Positions 8,585 through 16,419 of a stretch of 64,000 nucleotides of DNA are shown here, piece after piece. A model generated the notes under the pieces. That model saw nothing but the letters and a program-made list of their open reading frames with translations, made no database searches and was not told the DNA's origin. The position numbers and the translations under genes were made by a program. The stretch is from contig CAKSCV010000004.1 of NCBI GenBank assembly GCA_934444645.1, forward strand, positions 1 through 64,000, given 5' to 3'. Each line of letters opens with the position of its first letter. The first letter of the stretch is position 1. Origin of the DNA: an uncultured Eubacteriales bacterium (GTDB lineage Bacteria; Bacillota; Clostridia; Oscillospirales; CAG-382).

Positions 8585-8627
8585 AACGGGAGCAGTCACA
8601 AAGCGTGACTGCTCCCGTTATGTTTTT
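8585..8627. terminator. Bidirectional intrinsic terminator
   Basis: Arms AACGGGAGCAGTCAC (8585-8599) and GTGACTGCTCCCGTT (8605-8619) are fully complementary, 15 bp with a 5-base loop, followed by ATGTTTTT on the plus strand and TTTT(CT) on the minus strand. It sits between two convergent genes. Confidence 0.9.
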
Positions 8628-8633
8628 ATGCAG

Positions 8634-10508
8634 TTATTTCAACAAGACAAATCCGTATTCGTAGGCACCGATACGGTCTACGAGAAGCACATCCTTGTCC
8701 AAGCGGCCGGAACAGCCGATGAAGTTGGCTTTTTTGTACGGCTGTGCGGTTTTGACGCGAATGCCGGACGCATAGTCTGCATGGCAGTTCCAAAATCCGA
8801 TGACGGTTTGCTTTTCATCGGATTTGCATAAAACGTATAAATCCGGATTTCCGTGGCATTCGAGCGGCAGGGGACTGTCAAATCCCCGTAAAAGTCCGGC
8901 AATCTGCCGTGGCAGACAATAGTTGCGCGTCACGGCCTCCGGCGCAAGACGTGCGTCAAAGGTGTAGAGTATGTATTGTTCGCCGCTTGGGGAAGTATAG
9001 GAGATACAAGCCGGATAGGCTTGACTGCCTGCGATAAAGGAACTGCGCACGGCTGCGCCTTTGGCGGTCTTTACGTGATAGGCAAAGGGCGAAGAGGCAT
9101 ACAGAGCGACGTGTTCATCGGAAAATGCCGGAAAAACCTCGGTGTGCGGCGTATAAATAGCGCCGATTTCGGTGATACCGATGTCTTTGCCCTGTGCAAG
9201 CAAGATCCGTGCGGCGGCAATGTCGAGGATGAGCGGCTTGGAAAAGGCGCTTTCCGGCAAATGACGTGCATTTTCGCCGAAGGCAATGCCGGCACAGCCG
9301 GTGCCGTGATAAACGGTCGGAATAGAATTCTGTGCAAGCGCACGCGCGCCGAGCGGAAAAATCATATCATGGATCTGCGAAGAGGTGATGTTCATCCCGG
9401 TGAAATCGGCATCGCGCAGGCGGTGCAGCGACTGATACACACGTACACCGGCAAGTGTTTTTCCCTGAAACAGCTCGTCGATCCTTCCGGTGAACATCGA
9501 GCTGTCCATGTGTTTGTCCACATAGCCGCGCTCATAGCCTTCAGAGGACGTGTAATCGAGCATATACTTCAAAATGCCGTCAAACGAACCGTCGGCACGA
9601 AGCGCGGTATCGAATATTTCCAAATAGGAGGCCGGAACGCGGTAACGCGGCCGCGGATAGCTGTCGCCCTCGGAAAAAACCTCAATGTCGTCGCCCTCAT
9701 GCCAGCTGCGTTCCATGCGTTCAAGCTCGATGACGTCCTCCAGCCGATTGCCCAAAAAGCGGTTTTCCGCCCAATACGGCGCGCCGATAAGCCGCACGAG
9801 CGGCTTTGTGTTTCCGGCAAGAAGTTCGGCAAGCGTGAAGGAATCCACGCCGTCCATATCCCACACCGACATGCACGAGCACGCGCCGAGCCGGATGGTC
9901 GGGTCGACCGAATCAAGTGCTTCGCGCATTTTGCGGCAGAAGCTCTTCAAGCTTTCCCCGGCCGCATCCAAATAAGCTGCACGGTACTCGTTCGGCTTTC
10001 CGGAAAACAGAAGCTCAAACAGATCGCCGTCCGGCAAATCTTTGCCGTCAAGGCGTTTTTTCATTTCCGCACGATGGTAGCGGCATTGGCAGCCGTTGCC
10101 GCTGTCGAGAAAGCCGAAACGGAAATCGTCGTCATACAAAATGATGTCCGGATGCATGGCGGCAATGGTGCGCACGGTATCGGTGGCGTATTCGAGAAAA
10201 GCCGGATCAAGCGGGCATTTTTCGGTGGCACTTTGTTTGCCGCCGAAGCCGGTGATGGGCGTGAAATCGTTCTCGCCCTCCACCATAAACGCCCAAAACC
10301 ACACGCCTGTCTCAATGCCGTTGCGTTTGAAAAACGGGATGGCTTCCGCAAGTTTGTCGAAAACCGCTGTTTGGCGGGCCGTGTCGGAATTTAACGGCGG
10401 CAGGGCAAGAAAAACGCGGTCGGAACCGACGAGCTTCAGATCGGAAAGGATTTTTTCCGGGTCGAAATGCTTACTTGTCAGCATGACGGGAACAGCAGTA
10501 CGATACAT
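8634..10508 (-). CDS. Uncharacterised protein, probably TIM-barrel glycoside-hydrolase-like
   Basis: 624 residues from the ATG at 10508, 7 bases after AAGGAG; the open frame extends to 10841 but that part only mirrors the MATE gene. I do not recognise a named family. The N-terminal two-thirds look like an alpha/beta barrel: short hydrophobic strands (VFLALPP, TGVWFWAFMVEG, DIILYDDDFRFG, LGACSCMSVWDMDG, VRLIGAPYWAE, DIEVFSEGDSYPRPR) alternate with amphipathic helices, and acidic residues sit at strand ends as in glycosidases. The C-terminal part (about 430-624) is rich in beta strands. There is no signal peptide or membrane segment, so it is cytoplasmic. It has its own promoter (10546-10574). 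A sugar-processing role is inference from fold and from the convergent enolase-superfamily gene. Confidence 0.6.
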   Translation of the reverse strand: MYRTAVPVMLTSKHFDPEKILSDLKLVGSDRVFLALPPLNSDTARQTAVFDKLAEAIPFFKRNGIETGVWFWAFMVEGENDFTPITGFGGKQSATEKCPLDPAFLEYATDTVRTIAAMHPDIILYDDDFRFGFLDSGNGCQCRYHRAEMKKRLDGKDLPDGDLFELLFSGKPNEYRAAYLDAAGESLKSFCRKMREALDSVDPTIRLGACSCMSVWDMDGVDSFTLAELLAGNTKPLVRLIGAPYWAENRFLGNRLEDVIELERMERSWHEGDDIEVFSEGDSYPRPRYRVPASYLEIFDTALRADGSFDGILKYMLDYTSSEGYERGYVDKHMDSSMFTGRIDELFQGKTLAGVRVYQSLHRLRDADFTGMNITSSQIHDMIFPLGARALAQNSIPTVYHGTGCAGIAFGENARHLPESAFSKPLILDIAAARILLAQGKDIGITEIGAIYTPHTEVFPAFSDEHVALYASSPFAYHVKTAKGAAVRSSFIAGSQAYPACISYTSPSGEQYILYTFDARLAPEAVTRNYCLPRQIAGLLRGFDSPLPLECHGNPDLYVLCKSDEKQTVIGFWNCHADYASGIRVKTAQPYKKANFIGCSGRLDKDVLLVDRIGAYEYGFVLLK

Positions 10509-10545
10509 GAGGCTTCTCCTTTGTTTGAGAAATTCGTCTGTGTTC

Positions 10546-10574
10546 AGTATACACGTTCGTGCCGAAAAAGTCAA
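10546..10574 (-). promoter_or_regulatory. Sigma-A type promoter for the 8634-10508 gene
   Basis: On the minus strand TTGACT (10574-10569), 17 bases, TATACT (10551-10546), about 38 bases ahead of the ATG. It lies in the 80-base gap after the MATE gene, so the downstream gene need not depend on read-through. Confidence 0.7.
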
Positions 10575-10588
10575 GAAAAAACGAGAAA

Positions 10589-12004
10589 CTATCCGGGAAT
10601 TCCGGCCGCATTTTCTGTTTTGAGAGATCGGAAGGTGCGGATGATGATCACAACCGAAAGAACGGCGGTCAGAATATCCGAAACCGGCATGGAATACAGC
10701 ACGCCGTCTAAGCCGAAAAAGAGCGGCAGAATCAGCGCAAAGCCTACGCCGAACACAATTTCGCGCACCATGGAAAGAAGGGTGGAGGCGGCGGCTTTGC
10801 CCATGGCCTGCAAAAAAATGAAGGTCGCTTTGTTGACGCACGCCGGAATCATCATGCAGAGATAGATGCGGAACGCCTTGAGCGCAAAGTCCGTATAATA
10901 CACGCTTTCGTTCTTTGCACCGAACAGGCTGATGAGTGTGTGCGGAAAGAATTCCGCGATAATGAGCGCGACAAGTCCCACCAGTGCCTCGGCAATCAAC
11001 AGCTTGGCAAACAGCTCTTTTACACGGCCGTTTAGGCCTGCACCGCGGTTATAGCCGACAATTGGAATACAGCCGGCGGCCATGCCGACCACCACGGAAA
11101 TGACGATCTGGAAGAATTTCATGACAATCCCGACCACTGCCATAGGAATCTGTGCATAGTTTTCTTGGCTGAAAATCGCGTCGCGTGCGCCGTGAACGCG
11201 GATCATGTTGTTGATGGCAGCCATGGCTGCCACAAGCGAAATCTGCGAAAGAAAGCTGCAAATGCCGAGCGTTAACGTCCTGCCGATCACGGCTTTATCG
11301 GGTGTAAGATCGGTTTTGCGGATCTTCACGGTTTTGGTGTGACAGATATACCAAAGTGCAAGAAACGCTGTGAGGATCTGACCGAGCACGGTCGCGACGG
11401 CCGCACCCATCATCCCCCATTTGAAAGCAAAGATAAAGACCGGGTCGAGGATGATATTCACCACGGCTCCGGCTAAGGTGGAAAGCATTGCGAAACGCGG
11501 ATTTCCGTCCGCACGGATGATCGGATTCATGGCTTGACCGAACATATAAAAGGGAATCCCGAGTGTGATCCAGAAAAAATACTCCTTGGAATACGCAAAG
11601 GTCTCGGCGTTGACTCTGCCGCCGAATACCGTTAAGATCCCTTCAAAACCGATCAAATAGATTGCTGTCAGGACAAGGCTTGCCGCAACGGTCAAAACGG
11701 CGGCATTCCCCATGATTTTTCCGGCCTTTTCACGCTTGTTTTCGCCAAGACTTATGCTGACGAACGCACACGCGCCGTCGCCGATCATGACAGAGATGGC
11801 AAGGGCGATGACCGTTAACGGAAACACTACCGTGTTGGCTGCATTGCCGTAAGAGCCGAGATAAGCGGCATTGGCGATAAAGAGCTGGTCAACGATGTTG
11901 TAAAGTGCGCCGACAAGTAATGAAATGACGCACGGCAGGGCATATGCTTGCATCAGTTTGCCGATTTTTTCGCTTGAAAGCGTTTCTTGGTTTTCATTTT
12001 GCAT
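10589..12004 (-). CDS. MATE family efflux transporter (first copy)
   Basis: 471 residues, ATG with GGAGG 6-7 bases upstream. Two homologous six-helix bundles give about twelve membrane segments. MATE hallmarks seen: LPCVISLLVGALYNIVDQLFIA in helix 1, ISVMIGDGACAFVSISLGEN, the PFYMFGQAMNPIIRADGNPR stretch, GAVVNIILDPVFIF and, in the second half, PIVGYNRGAG. MATE proteins export drugs, cationic compounds or metabolites using a Na+ or H+ gradient. The sequence resembles MepA-like members (general impression only). It is transcribed after a promoter at 12089-12117 and a leader that contains an intrinsic terminator directly before the ribosome site, which suggests regulation by read-through. It is not a close copy of the second MATE protein at 28930. 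Confidence 0.93.
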   Translation of the reverse strand: MQNENQETLSSEKIGKLMQAYALPCVISLLVGALYNIVDQLFIANAAYLGSYGNAANTVVFPLTVIALAISVMIGDGACAFVSISLGENKREKAGKIMGNAAVLTVAASLVLTAIYLIGFEGILTVFGGRVNAETFAYSKEYFFWITLGIPFYMFGQAMNPIIRADGNPRFAMLSTLAGAVVNIILDPVFIFAFKWGMMGAAVATVLGQILTAFLALWYICHTKTVKIRKTDLTPDKAVIGRTLTLGICSFLSQISLVAAMAAINNMIRVHGARDAIFSQENYAQIPMAVVGIVMKFFQIVISVVVGMAAGCIPIVGYNRGAGLNGRVKELFAKLLIAEALVGLVALIIAEFFPHTLISLFGAKNESVYYTDFALKAFRIYLCMMIPACVNKATFIFLQAMGKAAASTLLSMVREIVFGVGFALILPLFFGLDGVLYSMPVSDILTAVLSVVIIIRTFRSLKTENAAGIPG

Positions 12005-12027
12005 ATTAAAACCTCCAATATTGTAAG

Positions 12028-12072
12028 AAAATAAAAAGAACGCGCAAGTCCCAATCCGGACTTACGCGTTCG
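12028..12072 (-). promoter_or_regulatory. Intrinsic terminator in the 5' leader of the MATE gene (candidate attenuator)
   Basis: Read on the minus strand: arm GAACGCGTAAGTCC (12071-12058), 6-base loop, arm GGACTTGCGCGTTC (12051-12038; 14 bp with one G-U pair), then TTTTTATTTTC. It lies downstream of a consensus promoter and ends about 20 bases before the ribosome site, so it is inside the MATE leader RNA and is not merely the end of the upstream operon. The expected start point is near 12082, leaving about 10 bases before the hairpin, too little for a leader peptide or an obvious riboswitch aptamer. Confidence 0.7.
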
Positions 12073-12088
12073 CTGCTCGATTATGTGT

Positions 12089-12117
12089 ATTATAGCATTT
12101 TTTCCTTCAAAAAGCAA
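12089..12117 (-). promoter_or_regulatory. Sigma-A type promoter for the MATE gene
   Basis: Minus strand TTGCTT (12117-12112), 17 bases, TATAAT (12094-12089). It lies between the ACT-domain gene and the MATE leader terminator. Confidence 0.75.
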
Positions 12118-12186
12118 GAAGGCAAAAACACGTTTTTGAAGGTGCTTTGCGGCGTTTCTGTTTGTGCAAAACGCGCATAGCTGTTT

Positions 12187-12609
12187 TTACCGCAGGTTTT
12201 CGATGCCCTTGTAGCCGTTGTCTTTCAAAAGAGCTTCGGCTTTGGCAATGTTGTCCGTGCGAAGCACCACGCAGGCAGAGCCGGCCTCTGCCGGTGCGAC
12301 AAACGCATACAGATATTCCACTGCCACGCAGTTGTCGGCAAGCAGCTGCAGCATATAGTTGAGTGCTCCCGGCTTATCCGGAAGCTTGATGGCAAGTACA
12401 TCGGTAAGCGTTACCGTTACGCGGTTTTCGCGAAGCAAGGCGGATACTTCATCGGGCTTGTCCACGATGAACCGCAGAATGCCGAAATCCGTTGTGTCGG
12501 CAACCGACAGCGCACGCAGATCAATGTTGTGAGAAGCCAAAATCTCCGTTATTTCGGCAATGCGTCCCGGGCGATTCTCCACAAATGCGGATATTTGCTT
12601 GATAAACAT
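12187..12609 (-). CDS. Tandem ACT domain protein
   Basis: 140 residues made of two ACT modules of about 65-70 residues: the first begins FIKQISAFVENRPGRIAEIT and ends near residue 68, the second has LAIKLPDKPGALNYMLQLLA. The xPGRxAEIT and xPGALxxML turns between strand 1 and helix 1 are the usual amino-acid-binding sites. It is the last gene of the iorA-iorB-paaK unit, 28 bases behind paaK. Such stand-alone double ACT proteins recur beside phenylacetate-CoA ligase and indolepyruvate oxidoreductase genes in anaerobes, where sensing of aromatic or branched amino acids is presumed but not shown. It has no DNA-binding or enzyme domain. Confidence 0.88.
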   Translation of the reverse strand: MFIKQISAFVENRPGRIAEITEILASHNIDLRALSVADTTDFGILRFIVDKPDEVSALLRENRVTVTLTDVLAIKLPDKPGALNYMLQLLADNCVAVEYLYAFVAPAEAGSACVVLRTDNIAKAEALLKDNGYKGIENLR

Positions 12610-12637
12610 AGCGTTTTCCTCCGTTCTGACCGTTTGA

Positions 12638-13945
12638 TTACTTTAATTCGCGCTTGTCGATTACGCGCTTGGCTTTTCCTTCGCTGCGCTCGATGGCAAA
12701 CGGTTCGACAAGCGTTACCTTGGCGGAAATGCCGAGAACGCTGTCGAGCTTTTTGTGAATTTCGTTTTCGATGCGTTCGATCTCTCTCACGCTGTCCGAG
12801 AACAGACCTTCTGTCATTTCCACGCGTACTTCGAGCGTATCGAGGTTGTTCTTGCGATCGACCACAAGCTGATAATAGGGCGCGGCTTCCTTGATGGTGA
12901 GAAGCACCGATTCCACCTGCGACGGGAACACGTTGACACCGCGGATGATGAGCATATCATCGCTGCGTCCGGTGACCTTGCTCATGCGCACAAACGTGCG
13001 TCCGCAAGCGCATTTTTCGATGCAGAGCGACGAAATATCCTTCGTGCGGTAGCGGATGAGCGGCAATGCTTCCTTGGTAATGCAGGTGAAGACAAGCTCG
13101 CCCTGCTCGCCGTAGGGAAGAACCTCGCCGGTTTCGGGATCGATGATCTCCGGGATAAAGTTGTCCTCATTGATGTGAAGTCCGCTTTGGCATTCACAGT
13201 CAAATGACACGCCGGGACCGGCCACTTCGGAAAGTCCGTAGATGTCGTGCGCCGCAATGCCGAGCTTCTTTTCGATCTGGTCGCGCATACCGGGCGTCCA
13301 AGGCTCTGCACCGAAAATACCGACTCTCAGCTTCAGATCCTCGTTGGTTATGCCGTATTCGGCAAGGCTGTCGGCAAGATACATGGCATACGACGGCGTG
13401 CAGCAGAGTATGGTCGAACCGAAATCCTTGAAAATCTGCAATTGGCGGCGTGTGTTGCCGGTGGAAGCCGGAACAACGGCTGCGCCTAACTTTTGAGCAC
13501 CGGCATGAATGCCGAGACCGCCGGTGAAAAGCCCGTAGCCGTAGGAAACGTGCACAATATCATCGGGCGTGCCGCCGGCAGCAACGATGGCACGCGCCGC
13601 ACATTCCGCCCACATATCGAGGTCGTTTTCGGTATAGCCCACAACCGTCTGCTTGCCGGTCGTGCCGCTGGAGGCGTGAATCCGAACCACGTCGCGCATC
13701 GGGCAGGCGAACATTCCATACGGGTAGTTGTCGCGAAGATCCTGTTTGTAGGTGAACGGCAGCTTGGAAAGGTCGTCCACGCTCCGGATATCCTCCGGCT
13801 TCAAGCCGATGTCATCCATCTTTTTCCGGTAAGCCGGAACATTGTCATAAACGCGTTTTACGGTTTTTACAAGCCGTTCGCTTTGGATGGCGGCAAGCTT
13901 ATCCCGGCTTGCCGTCTCAATGCTTTCATTGTAATACTTTGCCAT
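12638..13945 (-). CDS. paaK: Phenylacetate-CoA ligase family protein
   Basis: 435 residues, the normal length of PaaK. The enzyme joins aryl-acetates to CoA with ATP going to AMP. Seen: N-terminal PAYRKKMDDIGLKPEDI, KLPFTYKQDLRDNYPYGMFA, the adenylate loop HASSGTTGKQTVVGYT (about 90-105), GAEPWTPGMRDQIE, YGLSEVAGPGVSFDC, and the C-terminal AMP-binding sub-domain with TGRSDDMLIIRGVNVFPSQVE. It lies 47 bases behind iorB. With IorAB producing acyl-CoA from 2-oxoacids, the ligase may run in reverse to yield ATP plus aryl-acetate, as suggested for archaeal and clostridial amino-acid fermentation, or may reactivate the acid. Substrate range is not readable from sequence. Confidence 0.93.
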   Translation of the reverse strand: MAKYYNESIETASRDKLAAIQSERLVKTVKRVYDNVPAYRKKMDDIGLKPEDIRSVDDLSKLPFTYKQDLRDNYPYGMFACPMRDVVRIHASSGTTGKQTVVGYTENDLDMWAECAARAIVAAGGTPDDIVHVSYGYGLFTGGLGIHAGAQKLGAAVVPASTGNTRRQLQIFKDFGSTILCCTPSYAMYLADSLAEYGITNEDLKLRVGIFGAEPWTPGMRDQIEKKLGIAAHDIYGLSEVAGPGVSFDCECQSGLHINEDNFIPEIIDPETGEVLPYGEQGELVFTCITKEALPLIRYRTKDISSLCIEKCACGRTFVRMSKVTGRSDDMLIIRGVNVFPSQVESVLLTIKEAAPYYQLVVDRKNNLDTLEVRVEMTEGLFSDSVREIERIENEIHKKLDSVLGISAKVTLVEPFAIERSEGKAKRVIDKRELK

Positions 13946-13992
13946 TGTCTGTTTGTCCTTGCTTTCGTACTGTTGTTGATATATTCAATTGT

Positions 13993-14565
13993 TTAATCGA
14001 GTGCATAGCCTTTTTCAAAGGCTTCAAGGTTTAACTTGCGGAACTTTTCCGGAACGCATTCCTCAACCGCTTTGACAAACACGTCCTTCGGAATGTCCGA
14101 ATGCTTGGCAAACATGCCGATAAGCACCACGTTCGAGGCTTTGGACGAGCCGCATTCTTCGGCAAGCAAAAGTGCGTCGGCGTGCATGAGCTTAACGCCG
14201 GCTGCTTCGATTTTTTCGACAATGTGTTCGGGATAGTCCTTTACACCCATGATGACCGGCATCGGTTCGATCTTTTGGGTGCTTGTTACCACCACGCCGC
14301 CTTTTTTGAGATAGGGAAGCCAACGTGCCGCTTCCAGTAATTCAAATGAGATGAGAAAGTCCGCTTCACCGCGGCAGATGACGGGAGAATCCACCTTTTC
14401 GCCGTATTTGACATAGGTCACCACCGAGCCGCCGCGCTGGCTCATACCGTGAACCTCGGAAACCTTAACATCATAACCGAGCGACAGAAAGGCGTTTCCC
14501 AGAATGCGGCTGGCAAGAAGCGAACCCTGTCCGCCGACACCGGCAATCATAATATTTGTAGTCAC
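13993..14565 (-). CDS. iorB: Indolepyruvate:ferredoxin oxidoreductase, beta subunit
   Basis: 190 residues from a GTG at 14565, 8 bases after GGAGG; the frame extends to 14637 but that part mirrors the end of iorA. This is the gamma-type (pyruvate ferredoxin oxidoreductase catalytic) domain: TNIMIAGVGGQGSLLASRIL at the start, then EVHGMSQRGGSVVTYVKYG, and SFELLEAARWLPYLKKGG. The subunit pairs with IorA to oxidise aryl-pyruvates from aromatic amino acids to aryl-acetyl-CoA, CO2 and reduced ferredoxin. It is 23 bases behind iorA in the same operon. Confidence 0.95.
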   Translation of the reverse strand: MTTNIMIAGVGGQGSLLASRILGNAFLSLGYDVKVSEVHGMSQRGGSVVTYVKYGEKVDSPVICRGEADFLISFELLEAARWLPYLKKGGVVVTSTQKIEPMPVIMGVKDYPEHIVEKIEAAGVKLMHADALLLAEECGSSKASNVVLIGMFAKHSDIPKDVFVKAVEECVPEKFRKLNLEAFEKGYALD

Positions 14566-14588
14566 TTTGTTTTCCTCCAATCTGACGC

Positions 14589-16322
14589 TTAGCGTGTTTT
14601 GCGTTCCATGCAGCCGAAATGACACATCTTGCTGCACAGGTCACAGCCGGTGCAGAGCGTGGTGTCGATGCATGCCTTGCCGTTTTCCATGTGGATGGCA
14701 GGGCAGCCGATCTGCATACACGCCTTGCAGGAGCGGCACTTGTCGGAGTCGATGACATAATAGGCGTCCTTTTTGACTTCCTTTAACAGAACACACGGAC
14801 GGCGCGAAATGATGACGGACGGTTCCTTGCGCGAAAGCGAATCGCGAAGCCCTTCCTCCATGCTCTTGATGTCGTTCGGGTCGATGACCTTGACATCCTT
14901 GATGCCGAGCGCGTCGCACAGCTTTTCAAGATTCAATGCATAGGTCGGCTCGCCTTTTAAGGTCTTGCCGGTGGTCGGATTCTGTTGGTGACCGGTCATG
15001 CCGGTAATGCTGTTGTCGGCGATGATGACTGTCGAAATGCCTTTATTATAGACGATGTTCATAAGGCCCGTTACACCGGAATGCGCAAACGTCGAGTCGC
15101 CGATCACGGCCACCGAGTTTTCCGGCGAAATGCCGCCGGATTTGTTCATGCCGTGCAAGCCCGAAATCGATGCACCCATGCAGAGCGTCGAATCGACTGC
15201 CGAAAGAGGCGGCGCCGAGCCGAGCGTGTAGCAGCCGATGTCGCCGCTGACCGTGACTTTCATCTTTTTGAGCGCAAAGAACAAGCCTCTGTGCGGACAT
15301 CCCGGACAGAGAACCGGCGGACGGTTGGGAATCTCGTCTTCGATTGCGACAAATTCGGGTTGCTTGTCAAGTAAGCATTTTGCAAGAACCTCTTGCGAGA
15401 ATTCCGAAAGCTCCGGCAGCAGATTCTTTCCGTCGCAGGCAATGCCGAGTGACTTGACATAGGTCTCGATGACCGGATCAAGCTCTTCAACGACGATCAC
15501 GCGTTCCACTTCGGCGCAGAACGAGCGGATAAGCTTGTCCGGCAGCGGATTGACAAGTCCGAGCTTCAGATACGACGCGTTTTCGCCGAACACTTCCTTG
15601 GCGTAAACATAGGTCGAACCGGCGCAGATGATGCCGATTTTCTTCGAATAAAACTCAGTACGGTTGTATTTGCAGGTGTTGGCCCATTCGGCAATTTCGT
15701 CTAAACGTTTCTCCACAACTACATGACGCTTGATGGCGTTAGCGGGAGCCATGACGTATTTTGCCGGATTCTTTTCATACGGCTTGACGGAGACCTCTGC
15801 GCGCTCGCCGGTTTCGACAATGCTTTGGGAGTGCGCTACACGTGTCGAGGTGCGCAGGATAAACGGCGTGTCGAATTTTTCGGAAAGCGCGTAGGCATCG
15901 CGCGTAAATTCCAAGCAGTCAGCCGAATCGGACGGCTCAAGCATGGGGAGCTTTGCGGCAATGGCATAGTGGCGCGAATCCTGTTCGTTCTGCGACGAGT
16001 GCATACCGGGGTCGTCGGCTACGGCAATGAGCATACCTGCGCCAATACCGGTGTAGGAGGTGATGAAAAGCGGATCAGCCGCAACGTTGAGTCCTACGTG
16101 CTTCATGGCGCAGAACGAGCGCACGCCGCTGATGGCAGCACCGAGTGCAGCTTCGAGCGCCACTTTTTCGTTGGGCGCCCATTCGGCATAGATTTCGGGA
16201 TATAAAGCGGCACATTCGGTGATCTCCGTGCTGGGCGTACCGGGATAGCTGGACGCAAAGCCGCAGGATGCCTCGTAAAGACCGCGTGCGACCGCTTTAT
16301 TTCCGAGCATTAGTTCTTTCAT
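14589..16322 (-). CDS. iorA: Indolepyruvate:ferredoxin oxidoreductase, alpha subunit
   Basis: 577 residues, close to the family's 580-620. Order: N-terminal pyruvate-ferredoxin-oxidoreductase domain (MLGNKAVARGLYEASCGFAS, SYPGTPSTEI, HVGLNVAADP), a middle transketolase-like domain, the TPP-binding domain (CPGCPHRGLFFALKK, SGDIGCYTLG, VIGDSTFAHSGVTGLMNIV, IIADNSITGMTGHQQNP), and a C-terminal ferredoxin domain (about 530-577) with CRSCKACMQIGCP and CTGCDLCSKMC for two [4Fe-4S] clusters. The ATG at 16322 follows AAAGGA at a rather long 13-base distance. The enzyme is oxygen sensitive, consistent with an anaerobe. It heads the iorA-iorB-paaK-ACT unit; no convincing promoter was found in the 97 bases after the NYN gene. 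Confidence 0.96.
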   Translation of the reverse strand: MKELMLGNKAVARGLYEASCGFASSYPGTPSTEITECAALYPEIYAEWAPNEKVALEAALGAAISGVRSFCAMKHVGLNVAADPLFITSYTGIGAGMLIAVADDPGMHSSQNEQDSRHYAIAAKLPMLEPSDSADCLEFTRDAYALSEKFDTPFILRTSTRVAHSQSIVETGERAEVSVKPYEKNPAKYVMAPANAIKRHVVVEKRLDEIAEWANTCKYNRTEFYSKKIGIICAGSTYVYAKEVFGENASYLKLGLVNPLPDKLIRSFCAEVERVIVVEELDPVIETYVKSLGIACDGKNLLPELSEFSQEVLAKCLLDKQPEFVAIEDEIPNRPPVLCPGCPHRGLFFALKKMKVTVSGDIGCYTLGSAPPLSAVDSTLCMGASISGLHGMNKSGGISPENSVAVIGDSTFAHSGVTGLMNIVYNKGISTVIIADNSITGMTGHQQNPTTGKTLKGEPTYALNLEKLCDALGIKDVKVIDPNDIKSMEEGLRDSLSRKEPSVIISRRPCVLLKEVKKDAYYVIDSDKCRSCKACMQIGCPAIHMENGKACIDTTLCTGCDLCSKMCHFGCMERKTR

Positions 16323-16419
16323 GTGTATGTATCGTTCCTTTCAGAGGGGATTATCCGTTTTTTTATAATGAAAAAGCATATTTGTCCGAGAATCGGCGGA
16401 AAGGGCGAGGCGAAAAGGG

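Noticed and set aside
8976..10394. 472-codon plus-strand frame
   Set aside because: Opposite the 8634-10508 gene, which has promoter and ribosome site; the plus frame has no recognisable domains and lies past a terminator.
12028..12082. Known riboswitch in the MATE leader
   Set aside because: Only about ten bases precede the terminator stem; there is no room for a guanidine, SAM or other recognised aptamer.
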